DNA of 64,000 bases from contig NZ_JARUMJ010000001.1 in assembly GCF_036898465.1 (NCBI RefSeq), forward strand, positions 8,184,001 through 8,248,000. The letters run 5' to 3'. This stretch comes from Streptomyces sp. B21-105. GTDB taxonomy: Bacteria > Actinomycetota > Actinomycetes > Streptomycetales > Streptomycetaceae. The notes beneath the pieces are model-generated. The model had not been told where the DNA came from. It made no database searches and was given only the letters and a program-made list of their open reading frames with translations. The position numbers and the translations under genes were made by a program. How positions within the stretch are numbered: position 1 is the stretch's first letter; each line of letters opens with the position of its first letter. Positions 8,631 through 18,184 of the stretch are shown here, in pieces.

Positions 8631-9203
8631 ATGCCGTCCTCCCGCCGCACCGCCAGACAGGCCGACCTGCTGGAACGACTCGTCGCACTGGTGACGGCGG
8701 AGGGGTTCGCCCATCTCACGCTCGACGATCTCGCCGAGCGGCTGCGCTGCTCCAAGACGACGCTGTACCAGCTCGCGCGCAGCAAGCAGGGGCTGGTCGT
8801 CGAGGCGGTCAAGCACTACTTCCGCGGGGCGACCGAGGCCGTCGAGAAGCGGGTGGCGCTGACGGCCGAGCCCTCGGACCGCGTGCGGGCCTACCTGACC
8901 GCCGTGGCCGAGCAGCTGCGCCCGCTCTCCCGCCGCTTCCTCGACGACGTGGCGGACTTCCCGCCCGCCCGCGAGGTGTACGAGGCCAACACGCGGATGG
9001 CCGCCGAGCGGGTGCGCCGGCTGATCGCGGAAGGCGTGTCGGACGGCGCCTTCCGCGAGGTGCACACCGCGTTCGTCGGCGAGGTCGCCGCCGCCACCAT
9101 GCGGCAGATCCAGACGGGCGAGCTGCAGGCGCGCACGGGACTGACCGACGCGCAGGCCTACGAACAGCTCGCCTCACTGATCGTGCACGCCGTCTCCTCC
9201 TGA
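8631..9203 (+). CDS. TetR-family transcriptional regulator
   Basis: This 190-residue regulator has an N-terminal helix-turn-helix (about residues 12-58, LTLDDLAERLRCSKTTLYQLARSKQGLV) and an all-helical ligand-binding domain. Downstream, 185 bases of intergenic DNA hold a near-perfect inverted repeat in front of the acyl-CoA dehydrogenase operon, so it most likely represses that operon in response to an acyl-CoA-type ligand (inference). There is no good Shine-Dalgarno, but a -10 hexamer seven bases upstream of ATG suggests leaderless expression. Confidence 0.92.
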   Translation: MPSSRRTARQADLLERLVALVTAEGFAHLTLDDLAERLRCSKTTLYQLARSKQGLVVEAVKHYFRGATEAVEKRVALTAEPSDRVRAYLTAVAEQLRPLSRRFLDDVADFPPAREVYEANTRMAAERVRRLIAEGVSDGAFREVHTAFVGEVAAATMRQIQTGELQARTGLTDAQAYEQLASLIVHAVSS

Positions 9204-9276
9204 CCCGCGCGCCCGGTATCCCGCCGCCGAACCGCTCGAGCGGCTCTCCGGCCTGGCCGTGCCCCGCCTCGATGGC

Positions 9277-9324
9277 GTACTGTGAATGATACGTTCGTAC
9301 GCACGTCAGTATCATTCGCAGTAC
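9277..9324. promoter_or_regulatory. Operator-like inverted repeat before acyl-CoA dehydrogenase
   Basis: The left arm GTACTGTGAATGATAC (9277-9292) and right arm GTATCATTCGCAGTAC (9309-9324) match at 15 of 16 positions, with a 16-base centre that itself contains CGTACG. The arms are 32 bases centre to centre, three helical turns. It is the best candidate operator for the TetR protein encoded just upstream. Confidence 0.7.
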
Positions 9325-9387
9325 TCCGTACTTGCCGGCACTTGCCGGCACGTGCCGCACTTTCCGCACTTCTCCGTGGAGGTCACC

Positions 9388-10566
9388 ATGCCTGCCACCC
9401 GCGCCCTGCCGACCGAGGAAGCCGTCGAGCTCATCCAGCTCACGCGTACCCTCGCCGCCAAGGAACTCGCACCCCGGGTCGCCGACGCGGAGGCGGACGG
9501 GGCGTTCCCCCGGGACGTCTTCCGCACCCTCGGCCGCAGCGGCCTGCTCGGGCTGCCCTTCGCCGAGGAGGACGGCGGGGCGGACCAGCCCTACGGCGTC
9601 TACCTCCAGGTCCTCGAGGAGGTCGCCGCGGTCTGGTCGAGCGTCGCCGTGGGGATCTCCGTGCACGCCCTGTCCTGCTTCCCGCTGGCCCGGTTCGGCA
9701 GCGCGGAGCAGCGGCGCAGGTGGCTGCCGGACATGCTGGCCGGTGACATGCTCGGCGCGTACTGCCTGTCCGAGCCGCACGCCGGCTCCGATCCGGCGGC
9801 CATGCTCACCCGCGCGGTCCGCGACGGCGACGCCTATGTGCTGAACGGCACCAAGGCGTGGACCACGCACGGCGGCTACGCCGACTTCTACACGGTCATG
9901 GCCCGCACCTCCGACGACCGGACGCACGGCATCTCCTGCTTCCTCGTCCCGGCCGACGCCCCCGGGCTCAGCGCCGACCCGCCGGAGCGCAAGATGGGCC
10001 TGACGGGCTCGGCGACCGCGACCATGCGGTTCGAGGACGTCCGGGTGCCCGTCGAACGCCGGATCGGGGAGGAGGGGCAGGGGCTGAAGATCGCGCTCGC
10101 CTCCCTCGACTGCGGCCGCCTGGGCATCGCCGCCGTCGCCACCGGTCTCGCCCAGGGCGCCTTGGACCACGCGGTGCGCTACGCGCGCGAACGGGAGACC
10201 TTCGGCAAGCCGATCATCGAGCACCAGGGCCTGGCCTTCGTGCTCGCCGACATGGGCGCCGCCATCGAGTCGGCGCGGGCCACCGCGCTGGCCGCCGCCC
10301 GGCTGAAGGACCTCGGCCTGCCCTTCACGCGGGAGGCGTCCATCGCCAAACTCGTGGCCACGGACAACGCCATGAAGGTGACCACGGACGCCGTGCAGGT
10401 CCTCGGGGGGTACGGATACACCCGTGACTTCCCGGTGGAGCGTTTCATGCGCGAGGCCAAGGTCATGCAGATCTTCGAAGGAACCAACCAGATCCAGCGC
10501 ATGATCATCTCCCGTGCGCTGGACCGCGACGAGGGCGGTGTGCTCACCGTCCTCGGCAAGGAGTGA
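9388..10566 (+). CDS. Acyl-CoA dehydrogenase
   Basis: This 392-residue FAD enzyme oxidises acyl-CoA thioesters to 2-enoyl-CoA. Seen in order are the N-terminal helical domain, the middle beta-domain with YCLSEPHAGSDP and GTKAWTTHGG, and the C-terminal domain with RETFGKPI and the end signature VQVLGGYGYTRDFPVERFMREAKVMQIFEGTNQ (shown here only as landmarks around 10398-10494). The catalytic glutamate is expected in the FEGTNQ region. ATG at 9388 follows GGAGG, and the frame stays open to 9286 but that part overlaps the operator and has no ribosome site. It is the first gene of a two-gene operon with an SDR. Confidence 0.94.
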   Translation: MPATRALPTEEAVELIQLTRTLAAKELAPRVADAEADGAFPRDVFRTLGRSGLLGLPFAEEDGGADQPYGVYLQVLEEVAAVWSSVAVGISVHALSCFPLARFGSAEQRRRWLPDMLAGDMLGAYCLSEPHAGSDPAAMLTRAVRDGDAYVLNGTKAWTTHGGYADFYTVMARTSDDRTHGISCFLVPADAPGLSADPPERKMGLTGSATATMRFEDVRVPVERRIGEEGQGLKIALASLDCGRLGIAAVATGLAQGALDHAVRYARERETFGKPIIEHQGLAFVLADMGAAIESARATALAAARLKDLGLPFTREASIAKLVATDNAMKVTTDAVQVLGGYGYTRDFPVERFMREAKVMQIFEGTNQIQRMIISRALDRDEGGVLTVLGKE

Positions 10567-11327
10567 TGATGCAGCTCGAGAACACCGCCGCCCTCGTCAC
10601 CGGCGGTGCGTCCGGCCTCGGCGCGGCCACCGCGCAGGCCCTCGCCGGGCGCGGCGCGCGGGTCTTCGCCCTCGACCTCAAGGACGGCGTCGACAAGGCG
10701 CCCGAGGTCGACGGCGTCACCTATGTGCCCGCCGACGTCACCGACCCCGAGCAGGTCCGGGCCGCCGTCGCGACCGCGGCCGGGTCGGGCGTGCCGTTGC
10801 GGACGGTCGTCAACTGCGCCGGCATCGGCCCGTCGGCGCGGATCCTCGGCAAGAAGGGCGTCCACGACCTCGGCCTGTACGCCAAGGTGATCCAGATCAA
10901 CCTGATCGGCACGTTCAACGTGCTCGCGCTCGCCTCGGAGGCCATCGCCGGGACGGAGGCCGACGAGGACGGCCAGCGGGGTGTCATCGTCAACACCGCC
11001 TCGATCGCCGCGTACGACGGCCAGATCGGCCAGGCCGCGTACGCGTCCTCCAAGGGCGGGGTCGTCGGGCTGACCCTGCCGGCCGCCCGCGACCTGGCCC
11101 AGTACGGCATCCGGGTGTGCACCATCGCGCCGGGGGTCGTGGAGACGCCGATGCTGGCGACCGTGTCGGAGGAGTTCCGCGCCTCGCTCGCGGCCGGCGT
11201 GCCCTTCCCGCGCCGGCTGGCCCGCCCCGAGGAGTACGCCCGGCTCGCGCTGACGATCGTCGATCACGACTACCTCAACGGCGAGACCATCAGGATGGAC
11301 GGCGCCCTGCGGATGGCACCCCGCTGA
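10566..11327 (+). CDS. SDR, 3-hydroxyacyl-CoA dehydrogenase type-2-like
   Basis: This 253-residue short-chain dehydrogenase has the nucleotide loop TGGASGLG, NCAG, catalytic Ser in NTASIAAYDG and YASSK. The overall pattern, including KKGVHDLGLYAKVIQINLIG and APGVVETPML, resembles human HSD17B10-like 3-hydroxyacyl-CoA dehydrogenases. The start codon overlaps the acyl-CoA dehydrogenase stop by one base (TGATG). A second ATG at 10569 sits at a better distance from AAGGAG and may be the real start. Paired with the dehydrogenase it would supply two oxidative steps of a short or branched acyl-CoA degradation. Confidence 0.92.
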   Translation: MMQLENTAALVTGGASGLGAATAQALAGRGARVFALDLKDGVDKAPEVDGVTYVPADVTDPEQVRAAVATAAGSGVPLRTVVNCAGIGPSARILGKKGVHDLGLYAKVIQINLIGTFNVLALASEAIAGTEADEDGQRGVIVNTASIAAYDGQIGQAAYASSKGGVVGLTLPAARDLAQYGIRVCTIAPGVVETPMLATVSEEFRASLAAGVPFPRRLARPEEYARLALTIVDHDYLNGETIRMDGALRMAPR

Positions 11328-11417
11328 GTCGGCCGGGGCGGCTGGGTCCGTCGAGTCCGTCGAGTCCGCTGGGCCGGCTGGGTCGGCTGGGCCCTCGTCG
11401 TGCCGGGGCGCACGGCC

Positions 11418-12251
11418 TCACGGTCTGACCAGCAGCTGGAAGTCGAACGCGTACCGGGACGCGCGGTAGATGTGCGTCCCGTACTCGACCGCCCGGCCGC
11501 TGTCGTCGTACGCGGTACGCCGCATGGTCAGCAGGGCCGCCCCCTCCGTCTCGTCGAGGAGGGCGGCCTCCTCGGCGGTGGCGGCGCGCGCGCCCACCGT
11601 CTGGCGGGCGCTGTGCAGGGTGACGCCCGCGGTGCGCAGCAGCCGGTACAGGCCCGTCGACTCCAGGCGCCCGGTGCCGAAGTCGGGCAGCGCCGAAGGC
11701 AGGTAGTTGGACAGGAACGCCACCGGCTGCCCGTGCGTGGCGCGCAGCCGCTCCAGGAGCGTGACCTCGCTGCCCTCCGCGACGGCCAGCGCGGCGGCGA
11801 CGTCCGCGGTCGCCGGCACCCGCTCGTTGCGCACGACGCGCGTCGTCGGTCCCTGGCCGGCCGCCTCCAGGTCGTCGTACAGGCTGCTGAGCTCCAGCGG
11901 CCGCTTCACCTGGCTGTGCACCACCTGCGTGCCGACGCCGCGCCGGCGCACCAGCAGCCCCTTGTCGACGAGCGACTGGATCCCCTGGCGGACCGTCGGG
12001 CGGGACAGCCCGAGCCGGGTCGACAGGTCGATCTCGTTGCCCAGCAGATCGCCCGGGGCGAGCACCCCCCGCTCGATCGCCTTCTCCAACTGCCGGGCGA
12101 GCTGGTGGTAGAGCGGCACCGGGCTGGTGCGGTCGAGTGCGAAGTGCAGCGTCTCGAGCGCCGAACCGGACGCCGAACCGGACGCCGAACCGGACGCGGA
12201 GCCGGACGCCGAACCGGGCGCGGCACGGTTTCGGGCGCTGGTCTTCGCCAT
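11418..12251 (-). CDS. GntR/HutC-family transcriptional regulator
   Basis: This 277-residue regulator starts at MAKTSARNR, with GAAAGGGG as ribosome site. A winged helix (about residues 45-110, PLYHQLARQLEKAIERG...LGLSRPTVRQGIQSL) is followed by a UTRA-type effector domain ending in YAFDFQLLVRP. HutC-type regulators usually sense phosphosugars or amino-acid derivatives. It diverges from a sugar-type ABC importer across a 409-base intergenic region with an inverted repeat covering both -35 boxes, so it probably controls that operon and itself. The residues between the start and the winged helix are a low-complexity Gly-Ser-Ala-Ser repeat. Confidence 0.93.
   Translation of the reverse strand: MAKTSARNRAAPGSASGSASGSASGSASGSALETLHFALDRTSPVPLYHQLARQLEKAIERGVLAPGDLLGNEIDLSTRLGLSRPTVRQGIQSLVDKGLLVRRRGVGTQVVHSQVKRPLELSSLYDDLEAAGQGPTTRVVRNERVPATADVAAALAVAEGSEVTLLERLRATHGQPVAFLSNYLPSALPDFGTGRLESTGLYRLLRTAGVTLHSARQTVGARAATAEEAALLDETEGAALLTMRRTAYDDSGRAVEYGTHIYRASRYAFDFQLLVRP
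12158..12217. repeat. 12-bp coding tandem repeat in GntR linker
   Basis: About five units of GACGCCGAACCG, with small variations, encode repeated Gly-Ser-Ala-Ser in the N-terminus of the GntR regulator, before the DNA-binding domain. Confidence 0.75.
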
Positions 12252-12392
12252 CCGGGCACCCCTTTCGGGTCGTCGGCGCAGCGCGGCGCGGACCGCGGAA
12301 CCTGTCGCCCGCGTCAAGATCAGGTCCGGTTGTCCGGGTGATCGCGCCGTATGGGAGGCTCCTCACGGCAATCGGAACCCGGCACTCCCCAA

Positions 12393-12503
12393 GGTGTAGG
12401 TCCCGGGAGCTCGCACTGTCAAGGCTTTGTTCTTACATTCGGACCTGCTCGTGAAATGATGTCATAACAAAGTATTGACAGTGGGCCCGCCAAGGAATTG
12501 AAT
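12393..12503. promoter_or_regulatory. Divergent promoters inside an 18-bp inverted repeat
   Basis: Arms 12414-12431 and 12466-12483 pair at 16 of 18 positions across a 34-base spacer. Each arm carries a TTGACA -35 box pointing outwards. On the plus strand, TTGACA (12475-12480) is 17 bases from TTGAAT (12498-12503), a good promoter for the importer. On the minus strand, TTGACA (12417-12422) has a weaker TACACC at 18 bases, for the GntR gene. A protein binding both arms would shut both promoters. Confidence 0.65.
12459..12470. promoter_or_regulatory. LacI-type operator candidate ATGTCATAACAA
   Basis: This 12-mer matches the palindrome TTGTCATGACAA, found upstream of the LacI gene at 19583, at 10 of 12 positions. 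It lies four bases upstream of the importer -35 box, so the importer may also be under that LacI regulator. Confidence 0.4.
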
Positions 12504-12660
12504 CCGGTCCCAGCAGTGCACAGGCCGGGTCCGGGACACCTGAACAGTCGCGGACCCGGCCCCCCGGCCCCAATCTGAAGAGAAAAGGGCACCGGGTCCT
12601 TCCGATCGCCGTCACCCGATCCCCGTCGTTTTCTCTGTCGCACAGTGAGGTGCAGGAAAG

Positions 12661-13680
12661 ATGGAAAGCTCTTCTCCGTCCCGCTCACGCAGCATCGCTC
12701 CGGTCGTGGCCATGGCCGCGGCGGTGGCCCTGACTCTCGCGGGCTGCTCCAGCAGCTCCGGGGGGAAGAAGTCCGATGAGAGCGCGGACGGCGCCTCCGC
12801 CGGCAAGGCGAGCACCCCGCGGATGAAGGTGGCGCTGGTGACCCACCAGTCGCCCGGTGACACCTTCTGGGACATCGTCCGCAAGGGCGCCGAGGCGGCC
12901 GCCGCCAAGGACAACGTCGAGCTGGTCTACTCCGCCGACCCGAACGCCGGCACCCAGGCCAACCTGATCCAGAACGCGATCGACCAGAAGGTCGACGGCA
13001 TCGCCGTCACCCTGGCCAAGCCGGACGCCCTCAAGGACGTCATAGCCAAGGCGAAGACCGCGAAGATACCCGTCGTGGGCCTCAACTCCGGTGTCAGCGA
13101 GTGGAAGAACCTCGGCCTGATGGAGTTCTTCGGCCAGGACGAGACCGTGGCCGGCGAGGCCCTCGGCAACCGGCTCAACACCGAGGGGGCCAAGAAGGCC
13201 GTCTGTGTCATCCAGGAGCAGGGCAACATCGGCCTCACCCAGCGCTGCGACGGCGTGAAGAAGACCTTCAAGGGCACCACGGAGGTCCTCAACGTCAACG
13301 GCACCGACATGCCGTCGGTGAAGTCGACGATCACCGCCAAGCTGAGCCAGGACAAGGCCATCGACTACGTGGTCACCCTCGGCGCCCCGTTCGCGCTGAC
13401 GTCGGTGCAGTCGGTGGCCGACGCGGGCAGCAAGGCGAAGATCGCGACCTTCGACCTCAACAAGGACCTGACCGGCGCCATCAGCAAGGGCACGATCCAG
13501 TTCGCCGTCGACCAGCAGCCCTACCTCCAGGGCTACTTGGCGATCGACTCGCTGTGGCTCTACAAGAACAACGGCAACTACATGGGCGGCGGCGAGCAGC
13601 CCGTGCTGACCGGCCCGGCCTTCGTCGACAAGTCCAACGTCGACGCGGTCGCCGCGTACGCCGCGAAGGGCACTCGGTGA
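12661..13680 (+). CDS. Sugar ABC importer substrate-binding lipoprotein (RbsB-like)
   Basis: This 339-residue periplasmic-binding-protein-like lipoprotein has a signal with lipobox LTLAGC (Cys near 29) and a Ser/Gly/Lys linker. The two-lobed fold of family-4 binding proteins is suggested by MKVALVTHQSPGDTFWDIVRKGAE, ADPNAGTQANLIQNAIDQKVDGIAVT and QFAVDQQPYLQGYLAIDSL. This group binds pentoses, hexoses, inositol or autoinducer-2-like sugars. GAGGTG lies eight bases before ATG. It is first in an operon with a permease (one-base overlap) and an ATPase, and an inositol-dehydrogenase-like gene follows after a terminator, so a cyclitol is a reasonable guess. Confidence 0.93.
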   Translation: MESSSPSRSRSIAPVVAMAAAVALTLAGCSSSSGGKKSDESADGASAGKASTPRMKVALVTHQSPGDTFWDIVRKGAEAAAAKDNVELVYSADPNAGTQANLIQNAIDQKVDGIAVTLAKPDALKDVIAKAKTAKIPVVGLNSGVSEWKNLGLMEFFGQDETVAGEALGNRLNTEGAKKAVCVIQEQGNIGLTQRCDGVKKTFKGTTEVLNVNGTDMPSVKSTITAKLSQDKAIDYVVTLGAPFALTSVQSVADAGSKAKIATFDLNKDLTGAISKGTIQFAVDQQPYLQGYLAIDSLWLYKNNGNYMGGGEQPVLTGPAFVDKSNVDAVAAYAAKGTR

Positions 13681-14756
13681 TGAGCGGGACCCAGCATGCG
13701 GAGCCGGCGGTGGGGACACCGCCGGCCTCCGGCCCAGAGCAGGCCGACGGCCGGACCGCCCGGCGTCCGCTCGCGCTGAGGCTGCTGGCGCGTCCCGAGG
13801 TCGGGGTGTTCCTCGGCGCGGTCGCGGTGTACGTCTTCTTCCTGGTCGCGGCGCCTCCGGTGCGTGAGGGCGCGGCGATGGCGAACATCCTGTATCAGTC
13901 GTCGACCATCGGGATCATGGCGTTGCCGGTGGCGCTGCTGATGATCGGCGGGGAGTTCGATCTGTCGTCGGGTGTCGCGGTGATCACCTCGGCGCTCACC
14001 GCGAGCATGCTCAGCTACCAGCTGACCATGAACGTGTGGGTCGGTGTGGTGGTGGCACTGGCGGTGTCGCTGGGGATCGGGTTCCTCAACGGCTGGATGG
14101 TGGTGAGAACCGGCCTGCCGAGCTTCCTGATCACGTTGGGCACGTTCCTGATCCTGCAGGGCGTGAACCTGGCGGTGACGAAGCTGGTCACCACGAACGT
14201 GGCGACCGACGACATCAGTGACATGGACGGGTTCGGGCAGGCGCGGAAGGTCTTCGCGTCGTCGTTCCACATCGGCGACGTCCAGGTGAAGATCACAATC
14301 GTGTACTGGCTGGTGTTCGCGGCGCTGGCGACGTGGGTGCTGCTGCGCACCCGGTACGGCAACTGGATCTTCGCGGTGGGCGGGAACAAGGAGTCGGCGC
14401 GGGCGGTCGGCGTGCCGGTGACGTTCACGAAGATCTCGCTGTTCATGCTGGTCGGCCTGGGCGCCTGGTTCGTCGGGATGCATCAGCTGTTCACGTTCAA
14501 CACCGTGCAGTCGGGTGAGGGCGTGGGCCAGGAGTTGATCTACATCTCCGCGGCGGTGATCGGCGGCTGTCTGCTGACCGGCGGCGCGGGCTCGGCGATC
14601 GGTCCGGTGTTCGGTGCGTTCATGTTCGGCATGGTGCAGCAGGGCATCGTCTACGCCAACTGGAACCCGGACTGGTTCAAGGCCTTCCTCGGCGTGATGC
14701 TCCTCGGCGCCGTCCTGATCAATCTGTGGGTCAGCCGCGCGGCGACCCGGAGGTGA
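13680..14756 (+). CDS. Sugar ABC importer permease (RbsC-like)
   Basis: This 358-residue inner-membrane protein has about nine or ten hydrophobic segments and the BPD_transp_2 pattern, for example [20 protein letters not shown] and [21 protein letters not shown], the signature region of ribose/galactose-type permeases. The ATG shares its A with the stop of the binding-protein gene (TGATG). The first 45 residues are a hydrophilic leader. The stop is followed within nine bases by the ATPase start. Confidence 0.94.
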   Translation: MSGTQHAEPAVGTPPASGPEQADGRTARRPLALRLLARPEVGVFLGAVAVYVFFLVAAPPVREGAAMANILYQSSTIGIMALPVALLMIGGEFDLSSGVAVITSALTASMLSYQLTMNVWVGVVVALAVSLGIGFLNGWMVVRTGLPSFLITLGTFLILQGVNLAVTKLVTTNVATDDISDMDGFGQARKVFASSFHIGDVQVKITIVYWLVFAALATWVLLRTRYGNWIFAVGGNKESARAVGVPVTFTKISLFMLVGLGAWFVGMHQLFTFNTVQSGEGVGQELIYISAAVIGGCLLTGGAGSAIGPVFGAFMFGMVQQGIVYANWNPDWFKAFLGVMLLGAVLINLWVSRAATRR

Positions 14757-14764
14757 CCCACCCC

Positions 14765-15730
<966 letters not shown>

Positions 15731-15792
15731 GACGTCCGTAGGACTTTCCCCGGCTTTCCCCGGGCAAGTCCCAAGACGCGCGCAGTACCGGA

Positions 15793-15829
15793 CGGGAGCG
15801 GCCGTCGCCGACAGGCGGCGCCGCTCCCG
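15793..15829 (+). terminator. Hairpin after sugar importer operon
   Basis: A perfect 10-base stem CGGGAGCGGC/GCCGCTCCCG (15793-15802 and 15820-15829) with a further short inner stem lies 60 bases after the ATPase stop. There is no T-tract, which is normal for Streptomyces. Confidence 0.6.
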
Positions 15830-15937
15830 CGCTCGTATGCGGGTCCGGTACCGGAACCGATGGCGTGGCGTGGACGTTCCAGAAGACAGAAGGCGCGGAC
15901 GGGACGGGAAACGTGCCGAGCGGGCGGGGAGGGTGAC

Positions 15938-16189
15938 ATGCGGGAAGAGCAGCACACGGGGCGACCGGAAGAACAGCGGGCGGACGCGACGGACGTGTCG
16001 CACACGACGGACGCGGCGCAAGGGGCGCACACGACGGACGCGGCGGAGGTCGGGCGTCGGGCCCGGTTCGGTGCGCTGCCGGAACGGGTGAACCCGCAGG
16101 ACCTGGTGGAGGAGCGGCCGGCGACCCCACGTGACCCCGCGCGGGACGCCTACGACCCGGATCAGGTCGCCATCCGCTACGGCCTGTGA
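15938..16189 (+). CDS. Small hypothetical protein
   Basis: This 83-residue hydrophilic protein starts at ATG 15938 after a GGGGAGG ribosome site. The first half is low-complexity, rich in Asp, Ala and Thr with repeats of HTTDAA. The second half has a conserved-looking tail, RVNPQDLVEERPAT...DAYDPDQVAIRYGL. Small proteins with a similar PxDxVEExPAT...YDP ending occur in other Streptomyces as far as I recall, so it is probably real. It has no membrane segment or known domain. It sits alone between two terminator-like hairpins. Confidence 0.6.
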   Translation: MREEQHTGRPEEQRADATDVSHTTDAAQGAHTTDAAEVGRRARFGALPERVNPQDLVEERPATPRDPARDAYDPDQVAIRYGL

Positions 16190-16193
16190 ACAC

Positions 16194-16250
16194 GGCGAGG
16201 GCGCCCGGGGGCCGGGGCGTGGCACGCCCTCGTCCCCGGCCGCCCTCGCC
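16194..16250. terminator. Long two-part hairpin between convergent genes
   Basis: An outer stem GGCGAGGGC/GCCCTCGCC (16194-16202, 16242-16250) and an inner stem GGCCGGGG/CCCCGGCC occupy the 79-base gap between the small plus-strand gene and the minus-strand dehydrogenase. It probably ends transcription from both sides. Confidence 0.65.
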
Positions 16251-16268
16251 CGGCCGCTTCGGGAGCCG

Positions 16269-17273
16269 TCAGGAGCCGCGCACCTCCGCGATCGTCACCG
16301 GCCGGTGCTCGTGCAGGGACAGCGTGCACGCCTCGGCGATCCAGCCCGCCTCCAGGGCGTCCTCGATCGTGCAGGGCGAGGGGCGGGCGCCGGACACGAC
16401 CTCGGTGAACGCGGTGAGTTCGGCGCGGTAGGCGGCGGTGAAGCGGTCCATGAAGAAGTCGTGCGGGGTGCCGGCCGGGAAGGTGACCCCGGGCTCCACC
16501 GAGCGCAGCGGCAGCTTGTCCTCCAGACCCACGGCGATCGAGTCGGTGAAGCCGTGGATCTCCATCCGCACGTCGTAACCCCGGGCGTTGTGGCGGGAGT
16601 TGGACACCACCGCGATCGTGTCGTCGTCCAGGGTGAGGATCGCGCCGGTGGTGTCGGCGTCGCCCGCCGCCTTGATGTAGTCGGCGCCCCGGTTGCCGCC
16701 GACCGCGTACACCTCGCTCACCTCGCGGCCGGTGACCCAGCGGATGATGTCGAAGTCGTGCACGGAGCAGTCCCGGAAGATGCCGCCGGACGCGGCCACG
16801 TACGCGGCGGGCGGCGGGGCCGGGTCCAGCGTGGTCGAGCGGACCGTGTGCAGTGTGCCCAGCTCACCGGCCTGCACCGCGGCCCGCGCGGCGACGAAGC
16901 CCGCGTCGAAACGGCGGTTGTAGCCGATCTGGATCGGCACCCGACTGCCCTGGACGGCCTTGAGCACCTCGACCCCCTCGGCCATCGTCCGCGCGACGGG
17001 CTTCTCGCAGAAGACGGGGATGCCCGCCTCGACGGCGGCGAGGATCAGGCCCGGGTGGGCGTCGGTCGCCGCGGCGATCACGACGCCGTCCACCCCGGCG
17101 GCCAGCACGGCCTCGGGGGAGTCCGCCACCTCGGCGCCGAACCGCTCGGCGGCGGTCTTGGCAGCTTCGGCGAACGGATCGGCCACGACGAGCGACTCGA
17201 CGGCGTCGAGTCCGGAGAGGGTCTCGGCGTGGAAGGCGCCGATGCGGCCGAGGCCGAGGATTCCGATGCGCAT
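16269..17273 (-). CDS. Inositol 2-dehydrogenase-like oxidoreductase (Gfo/Idh/MocA)
   Basis: This 334-residue NAD(P)-dependent dehydrogenase has an N-terminal Rossmann motif GILGLGRIGAFHAETL and the diagnostic EKPVA (VFCEKPVART). The C-terminal domain carries catalytic Asp-His in CSVHDFDIIRWVTG, as in myo-inositol 2-dehydrogenases (IolG). It would oxidise a polyol or sugar ring hydroxyl in the cytosol. The gene is last in a minus-strand set with the SDR and the PhyH-family gene, and the sugar importer is nearby. The specific substrate (myo-, scyllo-inositol or another sugar) is not settled, so no symbol is given. Confidence 0.92.
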   Translation of the reverse strand: MRIGILGLGRIGAFHAETLSGLDAVESLVVADPFAEAAKTAAERFGAEVADSPEAVLAAGVDGVVIAAATDAHPGLILAAVEAGIPVFCEKPVARTMAEGVEVLKAVQGSRVPIQIGYNRRFDAGFVAARAAVQAGELGTLHTVRSTTLDPAPPPAAYVAASGGIFRDCSVHDFDIIRWVTGREVSEVYAVGGNRGADYIKAAGDADTTGAILTLDDDTIAVVSNSRHNARGYDVRMEIHGFTDSIAVGLEDKLPLRSVEPGVTFPAGTPHDFFMDRFTAAYRAELTAFTEVVSGARPSPCTIEDALEAGWIAEACTLSLHEHRPVTIAEVRGS

Positions 17274-17359
17274 GAGGGTGCAGCTCCTTGAGGGTCTTGC
17301 GGGGACGGGGAGGTTGAGGTTGACGGGGACGGTGCGGGGGACGGGCGGCGGGTGGGCGT

Positions 17360-18136
17360 CTAGTCCAGTCCGCCGAGGACGTTCTGGTCCCAGTCGATCA
17401 CCGAACCGGTGACCACGCCGGAGCGGTCCGACAGCAGCAGGACGACGAAGTCGGCGATCTCGTCGGGTTGGCCCAGCTTGCCCATCGGCAACCTTGTGGC
17501 GGCCTGATCAAGCCAGTCGTCGCCGGCGCCGTGGAAGGCCCGCTGCGTGGCGTCCTCGCCCTCGGTGGCCGTCCAGCCGATGTTGAGGCCGTTGATCCGG
17601 ATCCGGTCGAAGCGGTGGGCGTGCGCGGCGTTGCGGGTGAGGCCCATGAGCCCGGCCTTGGCGGCGACGTACGGCGCGAGGAAGGGCTGCCCGCCGTGCG
17701 CCGATGAGGTGATGACGTTGACGATCGTGCCGGGGGCGTTGCGGGACAGCATGTCCGCGACCGCCGCCTGCATGGCGAAGAACGGCGCCCGCAGATTGAT
17801 CGCGATGTGCTGGTCGAACAGCTCGGGCGAGGTATCCAGCAGTGTGCCCCGGGACGTCAGTCCCGCCGAGTTCACCAGACAGTCGACCCGTCCGTAGGCC
17901 GCCACCGTCTCGGCGACCGACGCCCGCGCCTGTTCGGCGTCCGCCAGGTCGGCCTGGACGAACACGGCCTTGCCGCCCGCGGCGGCCAGTTCCGCGACGA
18001 GGGCTTCGCCCGGCTCCCGCCGCCGTCCGGTGACGGCCACGACGGCGCCCGCACCGACCGCGGCCCGCGCGACCGCCGCGCCCACGCCCTGGCTGCCGCC
18101 GTTGACGAGGACGACCTTGTCGTCGAGAGGTCCCAT
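17360..18136 (-). CDS. SDR family oxidoreductase
   Basis: This 258-residue classical short-chain dehydrogenase has cofactor loop NGGSQGVG (variant of TGxxxGxG), Arg-rich TGRRRE suggesting NADP(H) preference, NSAG, catalytic Ser in ITSSAHGG and YVAAK. The ending GSVIDWDQNVLGGLD is characteristic of sugar or polyol SDRs found in carbohydrate loci. ATG at 18136 has AAAGGAA upstream. It lies between the IolG-like gene and the PhyH-family gene on the same strand, 48 and 86 bases from its neighbours, so all three are probably one transcript. Confidence 0.91.
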   Translation of the reverse strand: MGPLDDKVVLVNGGSQGVGAAVARAAVGAGAVVAVTGRRREPGEALVAELAAAGGKAVFVQADLADAEQARASVAETVAAYGRVDCLVNSAGLTSRGTLLDTSPELFDQHIAINLRAPFFAMQAAVADMLSRNAPGTIVNVITSSAHGGQPFLAPYVAAKAGLMGLTRNAAHAHRFDRIRINGLNIGWTATEGEDATQRAFHGAGDDWLDQAATRLPMGKLGQPDEIADFVVLLLSDRSGVVTGSVIDWDQNVLGGLD

Positions 18137-18184
18137 GTAGGGGGTTCCTTTCAGCTGGTGCGCCGTGTCAACCGGTGTTCCGTG

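Noticed and set aside
9286..9387. Extended N-terminus of the acyl-CoA dehydrogenase
   Set aside because: It overlaps the inverted repeat and lacks a ribosome site, and ATG 9388 has GGAGG and matches family length.
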